This document shows, in pieces, positions 9,998-21,032 of a DNA stretch of 51,795 nt. The position numbers and the translations under genes were made by a program. Origin of the DNA: an uncultured Clostridia bacterium (GTDB taxonomy: Bacteria > Bacillota > Clostridia > TANB77 > CAG-508); NCBI GenBank assembly GCA_947632585.1, contig CANRPS010000005.1:1-51795 (forward strand). The letters run 5' to 3'. The stretch's first letter is position 1, and each line of letters begins with the position of its first letter. Under the pieces are notes generated by a model. It ran no database searches. It worked only from the letters and a program-made list of their open reading frames with translations, and had not been told where the DNA came from.

Positions 9998-11428
9998 TTA
10001 AATTTCTCCTTTTAAATACCACATATGTTCTGATACAATTTTTATATTTACTAATTTTCCTATTAAACTTTTGTTTCCTTTAAATACAACTATTTTGTTA
10101 CTATCTGTTCTTCCACTTAAAAATTCTTCATTATTTTTACTTAATCCTTCAACTAACACTTTTTGATTAGTGCCTATATAAGCTTTATTATTTTCAGCCA
10201 TAATATCTTCTACAATATGTTTTAATTTATCAAATCTTTTATGTTTTATTTCTTCTGGAATTTGATTTTCCATCTTTTCTCCTGGAGTTCCTTTTCTTAT
10301 TGAATATATAAACATATATACTTGTTCAAATCCCACTTTTCTTACCACATCTAAGGTGTCTTCAAAATCTTCTTCAGTTTCTCCTGCAAAACCTACTATT
10401 ATATCTGTTGAAAATTTAACCTCAGGTATTTTTTCCTTCATTTTTTGAACTAAATTCAAGTATTCTTCCTTAGTATATTTCCTATTCATTGCTCTAAGCA
10501 TTTTAGTACTTCCAGACTGAAGAGGTAAATGTATTAATTTAGAAACTTTATTTGAATCTTTTATTGCATCTATGACATCATCTGTAAAATCCTTTGGATG
10601 TGGAGATATAAATCTTATTCTTTCTATTCCTTCTATTTTATTTATTTCTCTAAGAAGTTTTGCAAAAGAATCTATTTTACTATACAACCCTTTTTCATCA
10701 GTTCTTTTCCCTGCTCTTATTTCTTCCATTTCAGAACGTAAATATGAATTTACATTTTGGCCAAGTAACACTATTTCTTTATATCCATTTTTCGCTAATT
10801 CTTTTACTTCATTTATAATGTCATCTGGTTTTCTGCTTCTTTCTCTGCCACGTACATATGGAACTATGCAATAGCTACAAAAATTATTACAACCATACAT
10901 TATTGTAACAGAACCAATTATTTTGCTTTCTCTTTTTATTGGTAAATTTTCATACACTTTTCCATTTATATCTATTATGTCTTTAACTTTTTGTTTGCTT
11001 TCTATAACTTTATATAAATTTTCTGGAAGTTTATGTAATGTATGTGTTCCAAAAATTATATCTACATATGGAAATGATTTTTTTATTTTTTCTATGATAT
11101 GTTTTTCTTGCATCATACATCCACCAATAGCTATTATTAAATTGTTATTTTTTCTTATATTTTTCAATTCACCAATTTTTCCAAATAACTTTTCTTCTGC
11201 ATTTTCTCTAACACAACATGTATTAAAAATCGCTAGTGAAGCTTCTTCTATATTATCTGTCGCAATATATCCCATTTCTTCTAACATACCACAAATTTTT
11301 TCAGAATCATTTTCATTTAGTTGGCATCCCATTGTTAATATGTTATATTTTAAAATTTTATTTTTATTAAGTTCTTTTACTTTTTTTATATACTCTTTTT
11401 GTAATTCTATTTCTTCAAGTTCGTTCAT
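9998..11428 (-). CDS. miaB: tRNA-2-methylthio-N6-dimethylallyladenosine synthase
   Basis: TMGCQLNENDSEK, CNNFCSYCIVPYVRGRERSR, TRAM-like C-term. Confidence 0.96.
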   Translation of the reverse strand: MNELEEIELQKEYIKKVKELNKNKILKYNILTMGCQLNENDSEKICGMLEEMGYIATDNIEEASLAIFNTCCVRENAEEKLFGKIGELKNIRKNNNLIIAIGGCMMQEKHIIEKIKKSFPYVDIIFGTHTLHKLPENLYKVIESKQKVKDIIDINGKVYENLPIKRESKIIGSVTIMYGCNNFCSYCIVPYVRGRERSRKPDDIINEVKELAKNGYKEIVLLGQNVNSYLRSEMEEIRAGKRTDEKGLYSKIDSFAKLLREINKIEGIERIRFISPHPKDFTDDVIDAIKDSNKVSKLIHLPLQSGSTKMLRAMNRKYTKEEYLNLVQKMKEKIPEVKFSTDIIVGFAGETEEDFEDTLDVVRKVGFEQVYMFIYSIRKGTPGEKMENQIPEEIKHKRFDKLKHIVEDIMAENNKAYIGTNQKVLVEGLSKNNEEFLSGRTDSNKIVVFKGNKSLIGKLVNIKIVSEHMWYLKGEI

Positions 11429-11559
11429 TTATTGTTTTGTATTAATCCTTAAACTAATACATCCTCCTTTCTTTATATCAAAAGAAGTATATCACATGAG
11501 GTCGATAAAATCTAGTATATTTATTCAAAAATTTTCAAAAAAGGTCTTTAATAGACATA

Positions 11560-11600
11560 AAATAATCCTTTAGGGTTAAATATGCCTAAAGGATTATTTT
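11560..11600 (-). terminator. Terminator of the 11628-12206 gene
   Basis: aaaataatcctttagg / cctaaaggattatttt stem. Confidence 0.75.
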
Positions 11601-11627
11601 ATTTTTTATTCTTTTTTCTTTTGTCGT

Positions 11628-12206
11628 TTATTCTTTTGTTGTTTTCTTTTTTGTTGTTTTGCTCTTTGTCTTTTCTTCAGCTGGTTTTGCAAAAAGAGGT
11701 TTAGATAATGTTGCTGGTAATATAATTATATATATTGCTCTTACTAATAAAGACGAGCTAAGTAAATCTTTTTCAACAAAAGCTCCGAAAAATATATGAT
11801 CTATTAATGTTATTGCTAATATTAATATAAATAAAGTTAAATAATTGTCATTGTTTGTTTTTATTAGAAAGTCATATACAAAAACAAATAATAGTCCACA
11901 TATTGTTATTGATAAAAATGCATATATTGCGACATACGCATTAGCCATACTAAATAATACCCATTGAATTACAAATGCTAATGTTCCAGCTATCAAAGTT
12001 ATTAAGAACATACGAAGGGCATCTTTATATGTTGTTTTTCTAACTACAAGTCCACCAATTAAATATAGTAATGGGTATAGTACAACACTTATATAAAGTT
12101 TCGAATCTAAAACTTCCATATGTAAATTTGTTACAAAATTTGCAAGTACAAATATTAATGGCATACTTAAAACATATATTAATGGTAATGTTTTCTTATT
12201 CTCCAT
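11628..12206 (-). CDS. Multi-TM membrane protein with Lys/Thr-rich tail
   Basis: Hydrophobic helices; tail EEKTKSKTTKKKTTKE. Confidence 0.7.
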   Translation of the reverse strand: MENKKTLPLIYVLSMPLIFVLANFVTNLHMEVLDSKLYISVVLYPLLYLIGGLVVRKTTYKDALRMFLITLIAGTLAFVIQWVLFSMANAYVAIYAFLSITICGLLFVFVYDFLIKTNNDNYLTLFILILAITLIDHIFFGAFVEKDLLSSSLLVRAIYIIILPATLSKPLFAKPAEEKTKSKTTKKKTTKE

Positions 12207-12336
12207 AATTCTTCCTCCTTTGTTTATATCATATTATATTATTTTTTTATTTTTTTCAATAAAATTCCAAAAATGTAATATAAATGTAATATTTAGTGTA
12301 TAAAAAATTTACCAATGAACAAAATATATATGTAAT

Positions 12337-12981
12337 TTGATGTTTTTGGAGGTTATTTTGAAAAAATTTTATATTTTTATTTTGATACTATTTTTAATAT
12401 TTATTGGTATAGGTTTTTACTTCTATAAAAAAAATAATATTAATGATACTTATAATGCGCAAAAAATTAGTTTTTCACAGCAAAACATTTCTCAGAGCGA
12501 TAATAGTTCAAATATAAAGCCAAAATCTGAAACTGAAATATCAAATTTTTCCACAAAAATTTATACAAAAGATCCTGATAGACAAAATAACATTACTATC
12601 ACATGTAATTCTTTAAATGATACTACTATATATATTGGAAATACTTTTTCTTTTTGCGATATAGTTGGAAAAGCAACTACTTCTAAGGGATATAAAGATG
12701 CAGATGTATATCAGGATGGAAAAGTTATTCAAGCATTAGGAGGAGGAAATTGTCAAGTAAGTACTACATTATATAATGCTATAATAAAAATTCAGGGAAT
12801 AAATGTAATTGAAAGACATTCTCATAGTAATACTGTTCCTTATATTGATAAAGGACAAGATGCTGCTGTAAGTTATGGTTCTTTTGATTTTAAATTTATA
12901 AATAATACAAATAATGATTTAAAAATAAAATCTTCTAATGATGAAAACTATGTTAATATTAAAATTCTTAAATTAGAATAA
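12337..12981 (+). CDS. VanW-family protein
   Basis: N-term TM; ALGGGNCQVSTTLYNAIIKIQGINVIERHSHSNTVPYI...AAVSYG. Confidence 0.88.
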   Translation: MMFLEVILKKFYIFILILFLIFIGIGFYFYKKNNINDTYNAQKISFSQQNISQSDNSSNIKPKSETEISNFSTKIYTKDPDRQNNITITCNSLNDTTIYIGNTFSFCDIVGKATTSKGYKDADVYQDGKVIQALGGGNCQVSTTLYNAIIKIQGINVIERHSHSNTVPYIDKGQDAAVSYGSFDFKFINNTNNDLKIKSSNDENYVNIKILKLE

Positions 12982-13025
12982 ACTAATTTTTTTTTCATAT
13001 ATTTTAATTTAGAAGGAGATTATAT

Positions 13026-14244
13026 ATGAAAAAGATTTTTATAGTTTTTATTTTAATATTATCTGTCCCATCTCTTGTAATTGCTTCAGCTTTCGATTAT
13101 ACTTGGACTACTATAGATCCAACTCTAGAAGTTTCAAGCGATGTTATTAATAATATAAGTGATAATTCTAATCCATTAAATTTAGATTGTGGTTCTTGTA
13201 TTTTGATGGAACAAAAAACAGGAAAAATTTTATACTCATATAATATACATGAAAAACTTGCACCTGCAAGTGTAACAAAACTTATGAGTATTTATTTGAT
13301 AATGGAGGCAATTTCATCTGGAAAAATCAATTATGATACTTTAATTCCTTGTTCAGAAAATGCTGCTTCTATGGGTGGTTCTCAAATTTGGTTGGATACA
13401 ACAGAAACTTTAAGTGTAAGTGATATGTTAAAGTCAATTTGTGTCGTATCTGCAAATGATTCAGTCACTGCTATGGCAGAATATATTGGTGGTACAGAAG
13501 AAAATTTTGTCGCCATGATGAATGAAAAAGCAAAAGAATTTGGTATGAATGATACTTGTTTCAAAAATTGTCATGGTATTGACGAAGATGGTCATTTAAC
13601 TTCTAGTTATGATATAGCAGTTCTTTCAAGGAATCTATTAAATACATATCCTGAAATTACAAATTATACCACAATATATATGGATTCACTTCGCAATCGG
13701 AAAATCGAGTTTAGTAAATACCAACAAATTAGTTAGAACATATAAAGGATGTACTGGGCTTAAAACTGGTTCCACATCTACCGCTTTATATAATCTATCT
13801 GCATCAGCAACTCAAGATAATCTTTCTTTAATTGCGGTTGTAATGAAAGCTCCTACTTCTAAAATACGTTTTGAAAATGCTAAAACCCTATTAGATTATG
13901 GTTTTGCTAATTTTGAATATAAAGAACTTGTTAATGAAAATGATATTATTCAATCTGTTAAAATTAAAAAAGGAATTTATCCATGTGTAAATGTAATTTC
14001 TAAATCTTCTCTTGGATGTGTTATTGCAAAAGGAATATATGTAAATATTGAACAAAATATAGAAATTGATCCTAATATAGAAGCACCTATTACAGAAGGT
14101 AAAACACTCGGTAAGATTTCTTTTACAATAGATGGTGAAACAATTGCTGAATGTGATTTGATTTCTTATAATGATGTGAGAAAAATTAACTTTATATCTA
14201 TGAATAAATTTGTCTTGGGTAATTGGTTAAATTTATTTAGATAA
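13026..14244 (+). CDS. dacF: D-alanyl-D-alanine carboxypeptidase, interrupted by CGG +1 site at 13698-13700
   Basis: Signal peptide, SVTKLM, SANDS motifs; +1 frame continues NGKSSLVNTNKLVRTYKGCTGLKTGSTSTALYNLSASATQ (KTG motif); length 3n+1. Confidence 0.93.
13698..13700 (+). other. dacF: CGG +1 frameshift site (AAT-CGG-AAA to Gly GGA)
   Basis: 0-frame reaches stop; +1 restores KTG box and C-terminal domain. Confidence 0.85.
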
Positions 14245-14317
14245 ATTTAATCAAATTGTTGAAAATCATATTAATTAAGTATATAATAATTTCAGTTTTA
14301 GAATTGATTATTTAGGA

Positions 14318-15712
14318 GTGAATATAGATATGCCTAACATTGAAAGATTAAAAAAATATAAAAAAATACATATGGTTGGAATTGGCGGAGTAAGTATGAG
14401 TGGTATTGCTGAAATACTAATTAATTTTGGTTTTATAGTTACAGGATCTAATAATATTGAAACTGAAGTTACTAAAAGATTATCACAATCTGGGATAAAG
14501 GTCTTTATAGGTCATGACTCTCATAATATTACAGATCAAGATGTAGTAGTTTATAGTGCAGCAATTTCACAAGATAATGTTGAATTAATCACAGCTAAAT
14601 CTAAAAACATTCCAATAATAGAGAGAGCAGATTTTTTAGGTGAAATTACAAGATGTTTCAAAGATACTATTACAATATCTGGAACACATGGTAAAAGTAC
14701 TACAACTTCAATGGTTGCTTTATGTTTTTTAGAAGCTTTAAAAGATCCTTCTATTCAAGTTGGAGCAGATTTAAGGCAAATAAATGGAAATTACAAAGTT
14801 GGAAATAGTGAATATTTTATAATTGAAGCATGCGAATATGTGGAAAGTTTTTTGAAATTCAGCCCAAAATCTGCAATTATCTTAAACATCGATAATGATC
14901 ATTTAGATTATTTTAAAACATTTGAAAATATTAAGAATGCTTTCGTAAAATATGTTAAACTAGTTCCAGATGATGGATTACTTGTATTAAATGCTGATGA
15001 TAAGAATTGTGCAGAACTTTCTGCTTATACTAATGCTAAAGTTCTATTCTATGGTATAAATAATAAGGAATTAGCAGATTTTACGGCCGAAAATATAGTG
15101 TTTGACGAAAATGGCTTTCCAGAATTTGATGTTTATCAAAAAGATTCTTTTTATGGAAAGATTAGACTTAATATTCCAGGAATTCATAATGTCTCAAATT
15201 CATTAGCTGTTATTGCTTTGTGCGATTATTATGGTATTACATATGAAACAATTAAAACAGCACTTTTAGGATTTTCTGGAGCTGAAAGAAGATTTGAATT
15301 TAAAGGTAAAATAAATGGAGCAAGTATTTATGATGATTATGGTCATCATCCTACCGAAATTACTGCTACTGCGAATGCTTTAAAAAATAAAAAATATAAT
15401 AAATCTTGGGTTGTTTTCCAACCACACACTTATAGTAGAACAAAGCTTCTTTTAGATGATTTGGCAAAATGTTTAATGAATTTTGATAATATAATCGTTT
15501 TAGATATATATGCAGCTCGTGAAAAAAATACTTATAATATAAGTTCTAAAGATCTGGCAGATAGAATTATATCTCTTGGAAAAAATGCTATGTATCTTCC
15601 TGATTTCAATACTTGTGTTAAATATTTAAAAGAAAATGTTAAACCAAATGACATAATTGTTACACAAGGTGCTGGAACAATTACAGAAATTGGAGCTATG
15701 CTTTTGAACTAA
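14318..15712 (+). CDS. murC: UDP-N-acetylmuramate--L-alanine ligase
   Basis: HMVGIGGVSMSG, GTHGKSTTTSM, DDYGHHPTEI. Confidence 0.97.
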   Translation: MNIDMPNIERLKKYKKIHMVGIGGVSMSGIAEILINFGFIVTGSNNIETEVTKRLSQSGIKVFIGHDSHNITDQDVVVYSAAISQDNVELITAKSKNIPIIERADFLGEITRCFKDTITISGTHGKSTTTSMVALCFLEALKDPSIQVGADLRQINGNYKVGNSEYFIIEACEYVESFLKFSPKSAIILNIDNDHLDYFKTFENIKNAFVKYVKLVPDDGLLVLNADDKNCAELSAYTNAKVLFYGINNKELADFTAENIVFDENGFPEFDVYQKDSFYGKIRLNIPGIHNVSNSLAVIALCDYYGITYETIKTALLGFSGAERRFEFKGKINGASIYDDYGHHPTEITATANALKNKKYNKSWVVFQPHTYSRTKLLLDDLAKCLMNFDNIIVLDIYAAREKNTYNISSKDLADRIISLGKNAMYLPDFNTCVKYLKENVKPNDIIVTQGAGTITEIGAMLLN

Positions 15713-15728
15713 TTATTCTTTTATAAAT

Positions 15729-15774
15729 AAAAATAAAACTTAAGTAATAATTCTATTACTTAAGTTTTATTTTT
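15729..15774. terminator. Bidirectional terminator
   Basis: 20-bp perfect stem aaaaataaaacttaagtaat / attacttaagttttattttt between convergent genes. Confidence 0.88.
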
Positions 15775-17722
15775 ATTGAACAAATTGATAATCGTTTAAG
15801 AAATAATCACATCCATTACTATTTCCATTTAATTCATAATTTATATTGTTAACATTATAAGATCCCCATCTTTCTCTCGCAAATCCATTATAATATGCTG
15901 TTTTTAAATTTATAGGTGAATTTTTCAAATAACTATGCATATCTGCATATTCATTTCCTCCGCCTATTAATTCAACATCACTTGTTCCCATTATACTAGT
16001 GTAACTTCCCAAATAAGGGGTTCTTATATTTCCAGTTGCCGTATAACTCATAGGTTGATAAATAATAGTGTCTACATCATTATTACTAGCATCTTGTTTT
16101 TGTTCAAAATTCAATTTTAGAATTCCACTATAATATCCTAATTGAGAATATGGTATTACCGAATATCCATCCGTTTTTTCTAATTTTTTATCATTTGGTT
16201 TACAATATATTTTATTGCCATTTAAATCTGTTGCTAATATATATATATCACTTTCATCAATATGTTCTGCACCCAAAGTGTTGGAAACAGCTGCATATCC
16301 GTTGTATTGTTTAGATCCTATTGACATTCCTTGCATAAATGAAATAGCACAAACATCATTTTCTATCATTTCCCAATCATCTTCTGAAATTTTTGGCATT
16401 TTAAAATCTGTACTTGCAGATGATGAAAAACTTGCAATTGATGTAGTTAAGTTTGTTTCTATTACATACCTTATAATTGCTTTTCTATGCTGTTCAAAAT
16501 TAGAAGAACTTTTTCCAATATCATTTCCTGAAAATATATTAAATTCTCCATATTCTTGGATATTAGTTATATCTTGAGATAAATTTTTGTAAATATCGTA
16601 ATTAGAAGTAGAACCATAAATAACTGCATCTGAAGTACTAAGTTCATTTAATCTATATCCATGAGTAGGTAAAGCTGTATTTCCAGTTTTATCAGCATAT
16701 CCAGATATTCCCCCTCCACCTATAGCCATTTTAGAAAATTCATATGCTTTTTTAAAATATTCGTATGCACTTTTATTATATTTTATGGCTAAATAATATC
16801 TTATAAATTCATCATTTTCAGCTTTTAAATTTGAGCTAGAATATCCTTTAGTTTGATTATAATTTTTAGCTCCTGTTGAATCTATGTAAAATATTCCTGT
16901 TCTTGCAGGTATTGTAATTGAATTTCCTTCATATTTTATAGTTTTTGTTTCTGTTCTGTCATAATAATTTGGGTCAAGGTAATATTTTTTTCCGTTTATT
17001 TTAGCATATGAGTATAGTGTATCACCAACATATTCTTTCATTTCTTCACTTTGACTATTAGTAAATGTTATTCCATTATAAATATAATTTTCTCCGCTTT
17101 TTTTAATTCCATCATCATTATCAATTGAATAAAGATATCCACAATCATAAACATATATATTATTTATCATTCCTTGTATAGTTATATAATTATCTAAAGT
17201 ATATGTTATTACAAAATCAAATTCTTTACTTGGATTTACATATCTACAATTATAATAAACATATGGTTTTAATCCATCTTTTATTTCTCCACCTTTACTA
17301 TATGATTCATCATATGATGAGCTATCATCTTCAGTGTTTTCTTTTAGTTCTGTTAGTGTGTTGGTATATGGTGAAAAAATATAGTAACCATCATTCATTG
17401 TAAATACAATTGCTGAAACATATTCTTGCATTACATTTGAATCATATCCAGCATAGTTGAAATTTGAAGATAATGAATTAAAAAAGGTACTTGCAGCTGC
17501 CTCTATGTCGTTTACTTTTTGAGTAGTAACATCTCCAAAGGCATTGTTTATAGTATTTAATTGATATGCTTTTATCGCATCATAAGTCGAATTTAAAAGT
17601 TTAGTATCATATAACATTTCTATCTCTCTTGATTCTATTAGATTAGAGATATATTCTGACAATACCATTGTAATTGGCAGAACTATTATTATAAAGATAA
17701 CTGATAATGATTGTAGTTTCAT
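15773..17722 (-). CDS. Large surface protein with N-terminal TM, end of Tad-like locus (possible pilus-tip/adhesin component)
   Basis: N-term TM MKLQSLSVIFIIIVLPITMVLSEYISN then long Tyr/Asn/Ser-rich extracellular region; same strand as and downstream of Tad-like genes. Confidence 0.6.
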   Translation of the reverse strand: MKLQSLSVIFIIIVLPITMVLSEYISNLIESREIEMLYDTKLLNSTYDAIKAYQLNTINNAFGDVTTQKVNDIEAAASTFFNSLSSNFNYAGYDSNVMQEYVSAIVFTMNDGYYIFSPYTNTLTELKENTEDDSSSYDESYSKGGEIKDGLKPYVYYNCRYVNPSKEFDFVITYTLDNYITIQGMINNIYVYDCGYLYSIDNDDGIKKSGENYIYNGITFTNSQSEEMKEYVGDTLYSYAKINGKKYYLDPNYYDRTETKTIKYEGNSITIPARTGIFYIDSTGAKNYNQTKGYSSSNLKAENDEFIRYYLAIKYNKSAYEYFKKAYEFSKMAIGGGGISGYADKTGNTALPTHGYRLNELSTSDAVIYGSTSNYDIYKNLSQDITNIQEYGEFNIFSGNDIGKSSSNFEQHRKAIIRYVIETNLTTSIASFSSSASTDFKMPKISEDDWEMIENDVCAISFMQGMSIGSKQYNGYAAVSNTLGAEHIDESDIYILATDLNGNKIYCKPNDKKLEKTDGYSVIPYSQLGYYSGILKLNFEQKQDASNNDVDTIIYQPMSYTATGNIRTPYLGSYTSIMGTSDVELIGGGNEYADMHSYLKNSPINLKTAYYNGFARERWGSYNVNNINYELNGNSNGCDYFLNDYQFVQ

Positions 17723-17753
17723 CTATAACTCCTTCTTATGTTATAAATTATTA

Positions 17754-17801
17754 GGGAACAAACATCTAATTTTTCACTAAAAAAATTACATGTTTGTTCC
17801 C
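17754..17801. repeat. Stem-loop between pilin-like gene and large surface protein gene
   Basis: gggaacaaacat / atgtttgttccc 12-bp arms. Confidence 0.55.
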
Positions 17802-17823
17802 TTTTATTTTTTTATATTATTTT

Positions 17824-18348
17824 TTAACTACCATAAGTTTTTGTAACCATTCCTGATGCTTCAGCAGCTATTATACCATCAGTATTTCCTGTAACTTTAT
17901 ATAAGAAGTTTCTTAATTGTCCTGATATTGTAGTATTTGTATTTTCTACTTTAACAGTTATAATGTCACCTTCTGATAAAGCTAACAATTTTGAAGTATT
18001 ATTTAAAGCTTCCAAAACTTGAGTAGTATACATTACATAATATACATTTTCCCCTATTGTTACTGTAGAACCTTGTACTTTTTTAGCTGGATTTGCGTCA
18101 AGTTTCATTACTGTTATATCTGTATCATAAGAATTTCCTGTGGCAGCTATAGTTAATACAAAATTATCATAATCTTCTTGTGAAAGATATCCTTTTGTTC
18201 TAACTTGATTTGTAAATTCTGTTGTTGCTGATTTTATTGTTAAAGATGTTGCATCATCTGTTTTATCTGCCATTGTCATCAATGGAAAAATGAACATTAA
18301 TATTGCAGCTAAAAATATAGCAACTATTGTTATTGCTGAATCTCCCAT
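17824..18348 (-). CDS. Pilin-like protein with N-terminal TM
   Basis: MGDSAITIVAIFLAAILMFIFPLMTMADKTDDAT; in Tad-like operon. Confidence 0.6.
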   Translation of the reverse strand: MGDSAITIVAIFLAAILMFIFPLMTMADKTDDATSLTIKSATTEFTNQVRTKGYLSQEDYDNFVLTIAATGNSYDTDITVMKLDANPAKKVQGSTVTIGENVYYVMYTTQVLEALNNTSKLLALSEGDIITVKVENTNTTISGQLRNFLYKVTGNTDGIIAAEASGMVTKTYGS

Positions 18349-18432
18349 TTAATATTCCTTCCTTTCAAAAAAACATTTTTCCCGAATTTATTATAACATT
18401 TTTAATTTTTTTTTGCAAATTTTTTTATAAAA

Positions 18433-19014
18433 TTATGTTGATTCAACATATGTTATAATTCTTTTTGTAACTCTATTTTCTGAAGAAGCAGCTGTTCCAT
18501 TCTGATATTCACCTAAATATTCTTTAAATTTTCTTCCTTTTATTATGTTATAAAGTCCATTTGATAAAATAGAATTAACTTTTTCATTTACACCACTAGC
18601 TTCTCTACCTATAGTTACCTTTATTAGTTTATCTCCTGGTTTTATTTTTGCAGTTTCATCCGTATTTACAGCATCTGGTTGTGCTTCTATTAGTATAGTC
18701 CCAGTATGTTCTACTTCATGCCAATCTGTAGTTTCAACTAGTTTTATATATACTATATAGTTTTCTTTTACTGCTCTATACATAGATGCAACTACTGTTT
18801 CTGCTCCAACCATTCTTGTTGCTTTGCCATTACTACTTTCAACATAGTTTATATATCCATCAGAGTCTTTTGCCATTTTGATTGTTTCAGTTTGTCCAAT
18901 CATTTCAGTAATATTCCCTCTTAAGTTAGTAAAAGAAGACATACAGACCGAAAGAGCTAAAATAAAAATTAATACTTGTCCAGCCATAATCAAAGCATCT
19001 GTTACATTTTCCAT
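18433..19014 (-). CDS. Pilin-like paralogue
   Basis: MENVTDALIMAGQVLIFILALSVCMSSF N-term, similar to other array members. Confidence 0.65.
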   Translation of the reverse strand: MENVTDALIMAGQVLIFILALSVCMSSFTNLRGNITEMIGQTETIKMAKDSDGYINYVESSNGKATRMVGAETVVASMYRAVKENYIVYIKLVETTDWHEVEHTGTILIEAQPDAVNTDETAKIKPGDKLIKVTIGREASGVNEKVNSILSNGLYNIIKGRKFKEYLGEYQNGTAASSENRVTKRIITYVEST

Positions 19015-19048
19015 TTTTGCATGCCTCCTTTTTTGTACTAATTAAACC

Positions 19049-19510
19049 TTATTTATCAGTAATTGTAATTTTATTTATTAGTCCGTTGTCTGAATAGTCA
19101 GCTGTTACTTTGTAATAATAAGATGCTCCTGTTTGTACTTTGGTTCTTCCATTAGTATTAAGCTTATATTTATCCCCTTCTTTTACAATTTTTATACTTA
19201 AATTTGAAGCACTATCTTTAGTTGAAGTATATTCAAGAACAACTTGTTTTGTATCATCATTACTACTAATACAATTATTGTTAATAGAAATTACTAATTG
19301 TATTAACGCATTTACTTCAGAACCACTAATTGTATTTCTTACATAAGGCGAAATTTTAGAGTTAAATTCTGATATTTCTTGTTTATCCATATTAGCTGAT
19401 TTTTTCGCTGAATCAGCATAATTTCTAAAAATTAATACCCCTAAAGAAACTATGAGTAGTGCAATTAATACAGCTCCCGCCATTATTAAGGCTTTAGATG
19501 CATTTTCCAT
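19049..19510 (-). CDS. Pilin-like paralogue
   Basis: MENASKALIMAGAVLIALLIVSLGVLIF. Confidence 0.7.
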   Translation of the reverse strand: MENASKALIMAGAVLIALLIVSLGVLIFRNYADSAKKSANMDKQEISEFNSKISPYVRNTISGSEVNALIQLVISINNNCISSNDDTKQVVLEYTSTKDSASNLSIKIVKEGDKYKLNTNGRTKVQTGASYYYKVTADYSDNGLINKITITDK

Positions 19511-19559
19511 ATAATTTTACTCTTTTGACAAATAGTCAAATCCTCTCTTTTTTATAATA

Positions 19560-19997
19560 TTATTTTTGTACTTCATATTTCAATTCTTTTATTAGTCCTG
19601 AGGTTTCATCATATGTAGCTGTTATTTTATAACTTTTTGCAGCAGCTAAACTTGATGTAAGATCAGAAACTGATCCTTTTAAAGTATTTTCATCGTATGT
19701 CTTAGCTTCTGATACTGTGCCATCTATAACTTTTACATATCTTCCATCTCCTGATTTTTTTTCTGTTGCATTACTTGCATTTACTGCAGATATCATAGAT
19801 CTTACTTCACTAGCACTTTTATTTTTTCCAGCATAGGTTTCCCACTCAGAATTAAATGCAGCTATTTTTGTTTTATCTAAGTTATTTGATCCTACTGAAT
19901 CTTTTGCTTGTGTGAAAATCATAATACCTAATGATATTATTAATATTGATAATAAAATTGCTCCTGCTATAATTAGAGCTTTTGATGCGTTTTCCAT
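19560..19997 (-). CDS. Pilin-like paralogue, near-identical to 20048-20482
   Basis: MENASKALIIAGAILLSILIISLGIMIFTQAKDSVGSNNLDKTKIAAFNSEWETYAGKNK. Confidence 0.75.
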   Translation of the reverse strand: MENASKALIIAGAILLSILIISLGIMIFTQAKDSVGSNNLDKTKIAAFNSEWETYAGKNKSASEVRSMISAVNASNATEKKSGDGRYVKVIDGTVSEAKTYDENTLKGSVSDLTSSLAAAKSYKITATYDETSGLIKELKYEVQK

Positions 19998-20047
19998 ATA
20001 CTTTTACTCTTTTGACAAATAGTCAAATCCTTTCTTTTTTATTATAG

Positions 20048-20482
20048 TTATTGTTCTTCATATGTCAATGCTGTTACTAGTCCCGAATTGTCATCATATG
20101 TAGCTGTTATTTTATAACTTTTTGCAGCAGCTAAACTTGATGTAAGATTAGAAACTGATTTTGATAATGTAGTTTCATTGTATTCTGTTTTACTATCAAC
20201 AGTACCATCTATAACTTTTACATATCTTCCATCTCCTGATTTTTTTTCTGTTGCATTACTTGCATTTACTGCAGCTATCATAGATCTTACTTCACTGGCA
20301 TTCTTATTTTTCCCAGCATAAGTTTCCCATTCAGAATTAAATGCAGCTATTTTTGTTTTATCTAAGTTATTTGATCCTACTGAATCTTTTGCTTGTGTGA
20401 AAATCATAATACCTAATGATATTATTAATATTGATAATAAAATTGCTCCTGCTATAATTAAAGCTTTTGATGCGTTTTCCAT
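20048..20482 (-). CDS. Pilin-like paralogue, near-identical to 19560-19997
   Basis: Same N-terminal ~75 residues as neighbour with few substitutions. Confidence 0.75.
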   Translation of the reverse strand: MENASKALIIAGAILLSILIISLGIMIFTQAKDSVGSNNLDKTKIAAFNSEWETYAGKNKNASEVRSMIAAVNASNATEKKSGDGRYVKVIDGTVDSKTEYNETTLSKSVSNLTSSLAAAKSYKITATYDDNSGLVTALTYEEQ

Positions 20483-20577
20483 ACATTTATTCCTCCTTCG
20501 TTTATCACATTTTATATATTTTTATAGATAAAGCAAATCTAATCGAATAATTCACTTATCTAATATCAATAACAAAT

Positions 20578-21009
20578 TTAGTTTGTTGTTTGTATAAACC
20601 TTATATACTTTATTTTTCCTAAACTATTATATTTTACCTCTTCACATCTAAAATAAATTGAATTGTATAGACTAATAAAATTTTCCATTTTGCCATTATA
20701 TATTGTTTCCATATTATATGTAAAATCTATATCTGTCATTTTTATATCTATTTTGACTGAAGTAGTATCATTTTCTATATAAAGTCCTTGTTCATCTTTG
20801 CCTATTGAATTTTTTTCATTGTTATCTACTGCCTTATTTATAATAGATGTTAATTCTCTTCCATCAATATCTTTGTGAAGATACATATCATATTGTAGAT
20901 TATATTTTTCAACCTCTGATTTTAAATTTTTATAATCTAAATATTTTACATAAAATACAGATAGTATTACAATTGTCAGTGATAATATAATTATAATTAT
21001 TTTTTTCAT
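20578..21009 (-). CDS. Small membrane-anchored protein in pilin-like array
   Basis: N-term TM without the MENASKAL motif; size and position like array members. Confidence 0.6.
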   Translation of the reverse strand: MKKIIIIILSLTIVILSVFYVKYLDYKNLKSEVEKYNLQYDMYLHKDIDGRELTSIINKAVDNNEKNSIGKDEQGLYIENDTTSVKIDIKMTDIDFTYNMETIYNGKMENFISLYNSIYFRCEEVKYNSLGKIKYIRFIQTTN

Positions 21010-21032
21010 ATTGATGATTCCTTAAATAAATA

